The position numbers were made by a program, and so were the translations under genes. A DNA stretch of 53,656 bases. It comes from an uncultured Mycoplasmatota bacterium. Lineage in GTDB: Bacteria > Bacillota_I > Bacilli_A > RF39 > UBA660. Under the pieces are notes generated by a model. The model searched no databases. It was not told the origin of the DNA and saw nothing but the letters and a program-made list of their open reading frames with translations. The stretch is taken from the NCBI GenBank assembly GCA_948465965.1, contig CAOJYR010000009.1:1-53656 (forward strand), read 5' to 3'. Positions 8,738 to 16,688 of this stretch are shown piece after piece (positions within the stretch are counted from its first letter, which is position 1; each line of letters starts with the position of its first letter).

Positions 8738-11700
8738 ATGCGAAAAAAGAACTTATTTATGTTAATGTTAATAATTTCCATCATATTTGTAATTCCAAAG
8801 AATACAGAAGCATTATCGCTTTCACAATATCAAACTAGAAATAATTGTAATAATCGATTTGAACTTGCTGGAGCACATACAGATGGCATAGCTGATTTTG
8901 TAGGTTGCTACAACAGTTATAATGAAGCAAAAAATGCTATGGTTAATAATGGAGCAAGTGATTTGATTATATTTGATTCAACAAGTGGTTCTACTAAAAT
9001 AGTTGATGCCAATAATGCCTTACTTGATTTAAGCGTTAATCCAGAAACACTTACATATTTTTATGAAACAAGGGATTTAAATACTAGACAATATACTTAT
9101 ATGGATACAGGTTCACTTTATGGAGGAGTAGATGGAGCGTTACTTGATGTAAATTACAATAAATCAGTTAAAGTAATGATAGGAGGGCTTTCTGCTTGGA
9201 TTAAAAATGGTACCTTTGAAATAGTTCCCTTAAACTGGGTTAAATCAAGTAGTTCCTATACAGTAAATGATTCCATAAGACATAACTATGTTGCGAAAAT
9301 TCAAAATACTTACTCTGGTCAAGCTGGATCAACGATTGGTCCAAAACCGGAGCAGTTGGCTATAGGAACTTATTATAGTTATGATGGTCATTACTTTTAT
9401 AAAGATAGATTAACCATGTTAAAGGATTATAAAAGCAATACAAGAAATAATGCTGTAAATAAAAATAATCCTTATTACAATTACTATATGTTTTTATCAA
9501 ATCATTCTAAAACAACATATTCATCAATGAATATAGATGAATACATTAGAAATAATATGGGAATAGTTGAAGATGTTTATGGTAATAAAAGTGTTAATAA
9601 TTCATCTAGATTATATGGACAAGGAACTTACTTTTATTATTCACAACAAAAGTATGGAGCTAACGCACTTTTATCATTAAGTCTAAATAGAAATGAATCA
9701 GCTCATGGTAGAAGTAGTTTGGCGATTAATAAAAATAATGGATTTGGATTTAATGCAGTGGATTCTAACCCATATCAGGCAGCAAATTGGTATCCAACAT
9801 ATACAAATAGTATTTTAGAATATGCTTATAAATGGATAACAGATGGTTATGCAGACCCATCTGACTCCAGGTATTTCGGACCAGTATTTGGTGATAAATA
9901 TATTGGAATGAATGTAAAATATGCAGCAGATACATACTGGAGTGAAAAAATGGCTGCTAACTATTATAGTTTTGATAAAGCCAAAGGAATGCAAGACTAT
10001 AATTTTTATCAATTAGGAGTAGTAACCTCCCCAACGAAAGCATACATTTCTCCAAGTGCCATGGCAACGGTTGTCTATACTTACCCTGAAAAAGATGATG
10101 GTGTATTAATTGTTGATGAGGTTACTAATAGTGAAGGTACATGGTATAAATTGCAAAGTGACAAAATAATCAATGGTACAACAATTACCACAACAGGAGA
10201 CTATAACTGGGATTCATATGTATATGTGAAAAAAGAGCAAGTAACAAAAATTAACAAAGCTAAGAATAGTTATATAGCTCCAAATAATGTAACACAATAC
10301 CTAGATTATGACTATGAGTATGATTTATATGTCGAAAATGCTGAATTAAAACCTAAAGTTGCAAAAATACTAAAAGATACAACTTATTACTATGATTCAA
10401 CATTACAACAAAGCAAAAATAGTAAAGTATTAAAAGATAAATTAGTTATGGTATATGCAACAGCATACAATGGTAATAAAAAACCAGTAGCTTATCAAAT
10501 AACATCTAATTATATGAAAGACCAGAAAGACTGGGTAAGTGCAGATTCAATTCAATTTGTAGATAGTGACTATGGATATCAGACAGTTAATATTAGTGGT
10601 GCATATGAGTGGGTTTGTAGCGAGCCTATTGATAGTTCTACTTACAAAATAGGCGGACAATATACTTATTCTTATTTTCCAATAGTAGGCGAGACTACAG
10701 TAAATGGAGTAAAATGGTATAAAGTACCAGTAAGTCTTTCTAATAATAGTAATTCCTATGGCTATATTCTATCTAGTGAGGCTAATGCTTATATTACTAA
10801 ATATAATTACAAAGTTACAAATGAAAATCAAACATTAAATACTCCTCCAGTAATAAATGCAAGTAATAAAAAAATAGTACAAGGAACAAAAATAGACCTA
10901 TTAGATGGAGTAACCGCTAAAGATGAAGAAGATGGAGATTTAACTGTTAAAATAACAGTAGAAGGAACAGTAGATATAGATAAACCAGGTACTTATGAGA
11001 TTACTTATAAAGTAGTAGATAGTAAAAATGAAAAAACATTCAAAAAAATAACAATAACAGTTACTGAAAATAAAAAACCAGAAATAATTGCAGAAGATAA
11101 AACAGTAACTGTAAATACAAAATTTGATACATTAAAAGATGTAAGTGCCAAAGATGAAGAAGATGGAAATCTAACAGATAAGATTGAAGTAATAGAAAAT
11201 ACAGTAGATATGAGTAAAGTAGGTGAGTATCAGATTACCTACAAAGTAGTGGATAGTTATAATCAAGAAGTAACAAAGACGATAAAAGTATCAGTTGTAA
11301 AAGACCAAGATCCAGTGATTAATGCTAGTGATAAAACAATTTATTTAAATGATGCATTTGATGAATTAAAAAATGTCACTGCAACAGATATGGAAGATGG
11401 TGACTTAACGAAAGAAATAAAAGTAATAGAGAACACAGTAAATACTAAAGAATTAGGTGAATATATAGTTATCTACCAAGTAACCGATTCTGCTAAAAAT
11501 ACTATAACCAAGGAAATAAAGGTATTTGTTGAAGAGAAAAAGTTAGAAGAAGCTAAAGGAGAATTTAACTTAGAAAGCCTAAAATGGAACCAAACAAACA
11601 AGACTTATACAATTAGTGGATATTTAATGATTCTAGATAAAGATAATAATACATCAGACAACAAATATGAATTAATATTAAAAAATAAGAATAGCAATAA

Positions 11701-12469
11701 AGAATATTCAATTGAAATAGACTCTTGGACAAAAGATGTTCCATATGACTTAGGACAAACAAATGGAGCTCAATATAAGAATTCTTGGTTTAAAGGAAAA
11801 ATAGATTTTAGTAAGGTACCTAGTGGAGATTATGATTTATACATGAAGGCAACAAAGGGGATTTACTATACTAAGACAATAGTAGACAATCTATTTAATG
11901 TAGATATAGATAGAAGAGCAGAGGATAATAATAAAGGTTATAGCTTTAAAGTGCTATTATCTCTTAGAACAAAGCAGATGGAACTAAGTATAAGAGACGA
12001 ACTGATAACAACATCAACCGCAAATACATTTAGAAACATGATAAATGATTATGAAGATATAGCGTTTGATGAAAATAATATGAATATAAAAGGTACATCT
12101 TATAATTATGGAGGAACATATAGTGATTCTTCTAAAATAACTAGGAAATTAATATTAGAAAATGTAGATACATATGAACAATATACCTATAATATTGGAA
12201 GTACAAATAAAGGTAGCTACAAGGTAACATCAACAGATAATAAGTCTAAAGAATATGCATGGTATAATAAAGAAGTAGATATTTCCCATGTTCCAAAAGG
12301 AACTTATTCTATGCTAATTTACACAAAGACTATTGACTCTGAAGACTATGGAGAAATAGCAGACGCCTTTGGAACTATTTCTAAAAAGGAGACTACTATA
12401 AATAAGAAGAAATATAGTTTATCTTTAAATAAAAATAGGCAAAATAGAATAGAATTAATAGTTGAATAA
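8738..12469 (+). CDS. Large secreted glucosaminidase with three DUF5011-type repeats
   Basis: This 1243-residue exported protein has a signal peptide at residues 1-26. The middle of the N-terminal half resembles a GH73-type N-acetylglucosaminidase, with the acid motif NESAHGRSSLA (Glu near residue 319) followed by NNGFGFNAVDSNPY. An SH3-like region (about 430-690) comes next. Three tandem immunoglobulin-like repeats of about 76 residues (about 703-932) follow, each with a D-EDGDLT-K-I motif typical of DUF5011. The C-terminal 300 residues look like two related beta-sandwich domains. The likely role is cutting peptidoglycan glycan strands during growth or division. TATAAT at 8702-8707 and the ribosome site GGAGG fit the start. 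One Spo0A-box-like heptamer lies at 8668-8674. Confidence 0.82.
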   Translation: MRKKNLFMLMLIISIIFVIPKNTEALSLSQYQTRNNCNNRFELAGAHTDGIADFVGCYNSYNEAKNAMVNNGASDLIIFDSTSGSTKIVDANNALLDLSVNPETLTYFYETRDLNTRQYTYMDTGSLYGGVDGALLDVNYNKSVKVMIGGLSAWIKNGTFEIVPLNWVKSSSSYTVNDSIRHNYVAKIQNTYSGQAGSTIGPKPEQLAIGTYYSYDGHYFYKDRLTMLKDYKSNTRNNAVNKNNPYYNYYMFLSNHSKTTYSSMNIDEYIRNNMGIVEDVYGNKSVNNSSRLYGQGTYFYYSQQKYGANALLSLSLNRNESAHGRSSLAINKNNGFGFNAVDSNPYQAANWYPTYTNSILEYAYKWITDGYADPSDSRYFGPVFGDKYIGMNVKYAADTYWSEKMAANYYSFDKAKGMQDYNFYQLGVVTSPTKAYISPSAMATVVYTYPEKDDGVLIVDEVTNSEGTWYKLQSDKIINGTTITTTGDYNWDSYVYVKKEQVTKINKAKNSYIAPNNVTQYLDYDYEYDLYVENAELKPKVAKILKDTTYYYDSTLQQSKNSKVLKDKLVMVYATAYNGNKKPVAYQITSNYMKDQKDWVSADSIQFVDSDYGYQTVNISGAYEWVCSEPIDSSTYKIGGQYTYSYFPIVGETTVNGVKWYKVPVSLSNNSNSYGYILSSEANAYITKYNYKVTNENQTLNTPPVINASNKKIVQGTKIDLLDGVTAKDEEDGDLTVKITVEGTVDIDKPGTYEITYKVVDSKNEKTFKKITITVTENKKPEIIAEDKTVTVNTKFDTLKDVSAKDEEDGNLTDKIEVIENTVDMSKVGEYQITYKVVDSYNQEVTKTIKVSVVKDQDPVINASDKTIYLNDAFDELKNVTATDMEDGDLTKEIKVIENTVNTKELGEYIVIYQVTDSAKNTITKEIKVFVEEKKLEEAKGEFNLESLKWNQTNKTYTISGYLMILDKDNNTSDNKYELILKNKNSNKEYSIEIDSWTKDVPYDLGQTNGAQYKNSWFKGKIDFSKVPSGDYDLYMKATKGIYYTKTIVDNLFNVDIDRRAEDNNKGYSFKVLLSLRTKQMELSIRDELITTSTANTFRNMINDYEDIAFDENNMNIKGTSYNYGGTYSDSSKITRKLILENVDTYEQYTYNIGSTNKGSYKVTSTDNKSKEYAWYNKEVDISHVPKGTYSMLIYTKTIDSEDYGEIADAFGTISKKETTINKKKYSLSLNKNRQNRIELIVE

Positions 12470-12500
12470 AGGGATGATTTTTCATCTCCTTTATTATATA
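12465..12500 (+). terminator. Intrinsic terminator after the glucosaminidase gene
   Basis: AATAAAGGGATGA pairs with TCATCTCCTTTATT across a short T loop, with one bulge. The stem overlaps the stop codon. Confidence 0.65.
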
Positions 12501-12529
12501 ATAAAAAAGTAGTAAGAAAGGATAAAAAA

Positions 12530-13759
12530 ATGAACGAATTATTAGAAAAATATGCTGAAGTTTTATTAAGCACCTGTCTAAAAGTAGATAAAAACAAACC
12601 ACTATTTATAAGTGCTAATACAGAAGCAATAGAGTTTGTAAGAGTAGTTGCAAATAAGGCCTATAATATAGGAATAACAGATATTTACTTTGATATAACA
12701 GATCCATATTTAATGCACGATGCATTAACAAATCTTGAAATAAAAGATTTAAAAAAACTAACATTTTGGAATAGAGAAATATGGAATGTTTATGCAAAAA
12801 AGGATGCAGCCTTTTTGATGCTTGTATCAAAAACACCTGGATTAATGAAAGATATTAAAGCAGAAAAGCTAACTGAAATGACCAAGTTTATGTATGAAAC
12901 AAGAAAAGATTTTGATGCGCTACGTGCGAAATCATCCCTTGCCTGGTGTATAGCTGCAGTACCAACGAAAGCCTGGGCCAAAGCATTATTTAAAGATGCA
13001 ACAAATCCAACCGATGAATTATGGAATAAAATATTTGAAATATGTAGTATAAAAGAAGAAAATCCAATAGAAGTATGGGAAAGAAAAATAGAAAAATTGG
13101 AAAAGCGCAGCGCTAAATTGAATGAATATAAATTTAAAAAGCTACATTACACAAGCACAAATAAAACAGACTTTACAATTGAACTTCCAGAAAAACATAT
13201 ATGGTCCTCAGGAAATGAAAGACTAGCAAATGGAAAAGATGTATTAGTAAATTTCCCAACAGAGGAAGTATACACATCTCCTGATTGTATGAGTGCAAAT
13301 GGAATAGTTTATAGTTCAAAGCCACTTTGTTATCAGGATACAATCATTAATGAGTTTTCTATTACGTTTAAAAATGGAAAAGCAGTAGCTTGTAGTGCCA
13401 AAGAAGGAGAGGAAACATTAAAGTCAATGATTAACATTTGCGAAAACGCCAATATGCTAGGGGAAGTAGCATTAGTTCCTTATTCATCACCAATTTCAAA
13501 TAGTAACCTAGTGTTTTTAGAAACTTTATATGATGAAAATGCAGCCTGTCATTTAGCTTTAGGTGATTCATTCCCAGAATGCTTTGAAAATGGAACAAAT
13601 ATGTCAAAAGAAGAATTATTTCAACACAATTTAAATCATTGTAAATCACATGTAGATTTTATGATAGGTACAAAAGATTTAAACATCATAGGAACAACAC
13701 AAGATGAAAAAGAAATAGAAATATTTAAAGATGGAAACTTTACAGAAGAATTTAATTAA
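12530..13759 (+). CDS. M29-family metallo-aminopeptidase (AmpS/PepS-like)
   Basis: This 409-residue protein has the length and conserved pattern of M29 aminopeptidases. The N-terminal start MNELLEKYAEVLLSTCLKVDKNKPLFI is typical. The metal-binding C-terminal half contains FPTEEVYTSPD (near residue 243), ALGDSFPECFENG (near 343) and HVDFMIGTKDL (near 375). The family frees N-terminal residues from peptides in the cytoplasm using a two-metal site. There is no signal peptide. The gene stands alone between two terminators, with AAAGGA as its ribosome site. Confidence 0.9.
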   Translation: MNELLEKYAEVLLSTCLKVDKNKPLFISANTEAIEFVRVVANKAYNIGITDIYFDITDPYLMHDALTNLEIKDLKKLTFWNREIWNVYAKKDAAFLMLVSKTPGLMKDIKAEKLTEMTKFMYETRKDFDALRAKSSLAWCIAAVPTKAWAKALFKDATNPTDELWNKIFEICSIKEENPIEVWERKIEKLEKRSAKLNEYKFKKLHYTSTNKTDFTIELPEKHIWSSGNERLANGKDVLVNFPTEEVYTSPDCMSANGIVYSSKPLCYQDTIINEFSITFKNGKAVACSAKEGEETLKSMINICENANMLGEVALVPYSSPISNSNLVFLETLYDENAACHLALGDSFPECFENGTNMSKEELFQHNLNHCKSHVDFMIGTKDLNIIGTTQDEKEIEIFKDGNFTEEFN

Positions 13760-13767
13760 TTATAAAA

Positions 13768-13815
13768 AGAAAAAAGACTGTTAGTAAGAAAAAATTATTA
13801 ATAGTCTTTTATATT
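13768..13815 (+). terminator. Intrinsic terminator of the aminopeptidase gene
   Basis: AAAAGACT (13772-13779) pairs with AGTCTTTT (13803-13810) across an AT-rich loop and is followed by a short T-rich tail. Confidence 0.7.
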
Positions 13816-13833
13816 GATAGATAATGATAGAAA

Positions 13834-13861
13834 TTGACAATTGTATAAAATATGGTACAAT
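13834..13861 (+). promoter_or_regulatory. Strong housekeeping promoter of the toxin-antitoxin operon
   Basis: TTGACA (13834-13839) and TACAAT (13856-13861) are separated by 16 bp. This places transcription start near 13868, just before the ATG at 13880, and rules out the upstream TTG at 13841 as a start. The match to the sigma-A consensus is close. Confidence 0.85.
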
Positions 13862-13879
13862 AAATTAGAGGTTGGTATT

Positions 13880-14128
13880 ATGGAAAAAGAAAAACTATTA
13901 CAAGATTTAGAATATGATTTATTAACTAATTTTATAAAATTGCGAAAAGAGAAAAAACTAACACAACAAGAGCTAGCAAATTTATCAGGAGTAGTTAGAG
14001 AAAAAATCGCAAAAATAGAGAATGGTCTTAATTCTCCACAGATTAATTCTTTGATAAAAATACTAGAACCAATTGGTTACACTATAAAAATTATGCCCAT
14101 AAATGAAGGAGATGATAATAATGGATGA
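13880..14128 (+). CDS. XRE-family helix-turn-helix protein, probable antitoxin
   Basis: This 82-residue protein is nearly all one Cro/CI-type helix-turn-helix: IKLRKEKKLTQQELANLSG, then VREKIAKIENG and IKILEPIGYTI. It lacks a separate C-terminal toxin-binding domain of any size. Its TGA overlaps the start of the next gene by 8 bp, so the two are translationally coupled. With a MazF-like gene behind it, it is best read as the DNA-binding antitoxin that represses its own strong promoter. An ordinary regulator is the alternative. Confidence 0.8.
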   Translation: MEKEKLLQDLEYDLLTNFIKLRKEKKLTQQELANLSGVVREKIAKIENGLNSPQINSLIKILEPIGYTIKIMPINEGDDNNG

Positions 14129-14591
14129 TTTCATAAAAAAAGGATATGAAGAAGGATGGATAAAACCACTAGAGGATGCATTTATTAATAACCCACCAAC
14201 AGAAGAAATTCATAAAGGAGAAATTACTTATTATATCAAGGAAGAAGCTGAGCCATATACTAAATACAAAGTTGGTGATATTGTATATGTAGATAGATAT
14301 ACATATAGTAATAAGAAAGAAGGGAATAATCATCTTTTTGTTATAGTAAGAACTAATTTAGTTGTTGATATAGAATATTTTGGTATGCTAATTTCTTCAA
14401 GAATCGAAAAACTGAAATATAAAGATAATATTTTATTAAAAAGGGATCAAAAAAATAATCTTGATAAAGATAGTATTGTAAAAACTGATTATGTATATGA
14501 AATAAAAGATAAAGACATAAGATGTAAAATAGGAGAAGTAGATAAAGAAAAAATTGATTTATATATTAAAATGAGGCTAGATAAAAAATAA
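14121..14591 (+). CDS. Probable PemK/MazF-like toxin
   Basis: This 156-residue protein has an N-terminal extension of about 50 residues followed by a region with a PemK/MazF-like pattern. KVGDIVYVDRYTYSNKKEGNNHLFVIV resembles the opening beta strands and loop of that fold. The end, with SIVKTDYVYEIKDKDIRCKIGEVDKEK, resembles the closing strands (x-T-D-x-V-x-x-I-x-x-x-x-I-x-x-x-I-G). MazF proteins are sequence-specific mRNA endonucleases. The start at ATG 14121 has AAGGAG upstream, and the gene overlaps the helix-turn-helix gene. The match is partial, so the toxin call is an inference from pattern plus operon. The partner is XRE-type rather than MazE-type. Confidence 0.62.
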   Translation: MDDFIKKGYEEGWIKPLEDAFINNPPTEEIHKGEITYYIKEEAEPYTKYKVGDIVYVDRYTYSNKKEGNNHLFVIVRTNLVVDIEYFGMLISSRIEKLKYKDNILLKRDQKNNLDKDSIVKTDYVYEIKDKDIRCKIGEVDKEKIDLYIKMRLDKK

Positions 14592-14618
14592 AATTCCATA
14601 TTCATTTATGGAATTTTA
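14589..14618. terminator. Bidirectional intrinsic terminator
   Basis: The perfect 12-bp inverted repeat TAAAATTCCATA (14589-14600) / TATGGAATTTTA (14607-14618) lies between the convergent toxin and PASTA genes. Confidence 0.8.
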
Positions 14619-16544
14619 CTTTGCTATTTTAATTGTATAAACAACTCCATTACAACTAGTAACACTACTACCAGGACCAATTCCGCCTACATATGAGCCA
14701 GAACTCATACCTGTATCACCAACACCAACTACACTTAACTTAACATTAGGATAATTACTACTAAAGAAAGAGTATAGTGCAGAAGATACAGCGTCATAAC
14801 TAGAGTAACTATTAAATATATTTCGAATACTTCCACTTACAGTGTATGTTTTAACTTCACAAGCAGGTGTCTTATCACCACTATTATTAGTATTATTACT
14901 TCCAGAATTAGAAGAACCACTAGAACCTGAAGTTGTATTTGAATTAGAGGGCTTTGTGGAAACTTCCTTTTTCTGGGTTACCTCTTTTTTACCATTACTT
15001 AAAGTAACTGTAATAGTTGTACCACTTGATACATTACTTCCTGCACTAATCGATTGACTAATAGCTTTATCTTTACTAACACTACTACTGTTTTTATAAA
15101 CAAAGCTATAACCTAAATCAAGTTTTTTTAGTTTAGAAATAATATCACTTTTTGAAAGCCCAACTAAATTAGGAACCTCACGTTTTTTACCATCAGAAAT
15201 AGTAATTATGATGGTATCATTATTTTTTATAACATCACCCGTTTTGTGAGAATATTTAATAACTTCACCAGCTGCAACATCATTATTAAATTCATACTTT
15301 TCCTCATAATGAATAGAGTATTTATCCGCCCATTCATAAAACTCACTTAATGAAGAAAATTTTGGCATAACTAATTTACCTTTAGAGATAATAACATGAA
15401 TTAAAGTTCCTTGTTCTACTATATCTCCAGTTTTATAATTAGCACTTATTACTTTATTATCTTTAATCTTTTCATCATATTGATCAGCAAATTCTAATTT
15501 TAATCTATTCTTAATAATCCAATTTGTAATCTCCGTAACAGACATATCTTTAAGATTAGGAACCTTTATTTTCTTGCCCTTACTAATCGTAACAATAACT
15601 TTATGGTCTTCATCATTAACCTTAACAGTATCCCCAGCCCTTATACTCTGTTTAGATACATTACCACGTTTAATCTTATTAGAAAATGCATTCTTAATCT
15701 CATAATTAATTTGGTGCTGTTTTAAATAAAACTCTGCCTCAAACTTAGTTTTATTTGTTAAATCTATCATCTTAACTTCACTAAGCTCTTCCTCTCCCAA
15801 AGAGAAAGTAAGCTTCAACGCGTCACTTCTTTTCATATTTCCACTTTTACTTTGTTCTATGACAGTGTCTTTCACCTTATCGGACTTCACAAATTCTACT
15901 GATACATTAGTCAGATAATTCTCATTGATAAAATTTAATGCTCGCTCACTATCCCAGGTAGTCATATCAGGGACAACAACTTCCTTATCTGGACTAGCAC
16001 CATCACTAATAGCTACAGTTAAACTTTTAATATTTTTAATATTAGTACCAGGTTTCATATTTTGACTAATGATATGATATTCGCTAATCATATCACTATA
16101 TTCATATTCTTGATGCAAAGTAATATTGTTTTTGCTTGCCCATGAAACTACTTCAGTTAAGCTTTTGTTGGTAAAATCTTCTACCTTATTATAAGTAGGA
16201 ATAACAATTAACCCCATCGTTGTAACAATACCAACTACATTATACATTGTTAGAATAAAAGCACTCATAAAAGTTGCTGTTTTTTTATTACTATTATTGG
16301 AAAGAGAGGAGAATATAAAGAAGATAGTAAATAAAAATAGTAATAAAATATTTATTAAAATAGATAACATATTTAAATCATTCTCTTTATACAGTAAAGT
16401 AACAACAAAATATATAATACTAGATAACAAAGTGAAAAAAAGCATAGTATTAACAAATGGGTGTCGACGCCTTTTTACAGTTTTACCTATATCATTTTTA
16501 TTTACTATGGGGGTTGCTATTTTCTCGTTCTTTTTCTTACTCAT
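14616..16544 (-). CDS. Kinase-less membrane protein with six PASTA-like repeats
   Basis: This 642-residue protein has a short basic cytoplasmic N-terminus, three membrane segments (about residues 28-115) and six consecutive PASTA-like repeats (about 120-521). The repeats are marked by VPDM, VPNL and MPKF starts and by ISDG, ISKG and LSNG ends. A Ser/Asn/Gly-rich linker follows. The C-terminus is a domain of about 70 residues with two Cys that I do not recognise. PASTA repeats bind peptidoglycan fragments and normally sit behind a Ser/Thr kinase or in penicillin-binding proteins. Neither catalytic domain is present here. ATG 16544 has GAGGTGAT upstream. The inferred role is a wall sensor or scaffold. 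It faces the start of the wall-polymer cluster. Confidence 0.85.
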   Translation of the reverse strand: MSKKKNEKIATPIVNKNDIGKTVKRRRHPFVNTMLFFTLLSSIIYFVVTLLYKENDLNMLSILINILLLFLFTIFFIFSSLSNNSNKKTATFMSAFILTMYNVVGIVTTMGLIVIPTYNKVEDFTNKSLTEVVSWASKNNITLHQEYEYSDMISEYHIISQNMKPGTNIKNIKSLTVAISDGASPDKEVVVPDMTTWDSERALNFINENYLTNVSVEFVKSDKVKDTVIEQSKSGNMKRSDALKLTFSLGEEELSEVKMIDLTNKTKFEAEFYLKQHQINYEIKNAFSNKIKRGNVSKQSIRAGDTVKVNDEDHKVIVTISKGKKIKVPNLKDMSVTEITNWIIKNRLKLEFADQYDEKIKDNKVISANYKTGDIVEQGTLIHVIISKGKLVMPKFSSLSEFYEWADKYSIHYEEKYEFNNDVAAGEVIKYSHKTGDVIKNNDTIIITISDGKKREVPNLVGLSKSDIISKLKKLDLGYSFVYKNSSSVSKDKAISQSISAGSNVSSGTTITVTLSNGKKEVTQKKEVSTKPSNSNTTSGSSGSSNSGSNNTNNSGDKTPACEVKTYTVSGSIRNIFNSYSSYDAVSSALYSFFSSNYPNVKLSVVGVGDTGMSSGSYVGGIGPGSSVTSCNGVVYTIKIAK

Positions 16545-16641
16545 ATGATCACCTCGAATTATACTAATATTATATAATATTAAATAAAAAATAGAAATAA
16601 ACTAGACAGAATTCATTGTAAAGATATGTCCATTATTTAAC

Positions 16642-16671
16642 TTGTTTGAATACTACCTATCATGATATAAT
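16642..16671 (+). promoter_or_regulatory. Promoter of the wall-polymer cluster
   Basis: TTGTTT (16642-16647) and TATAAT (16666-16671) are 18 bp apart. The -10 is the extended form TGATATAAT. The first gene starts at 16689 behind AAGGTGAT. Confidence 0.7.
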
Positions 16672-16688
16672 GAATCTAAGGTGATATA

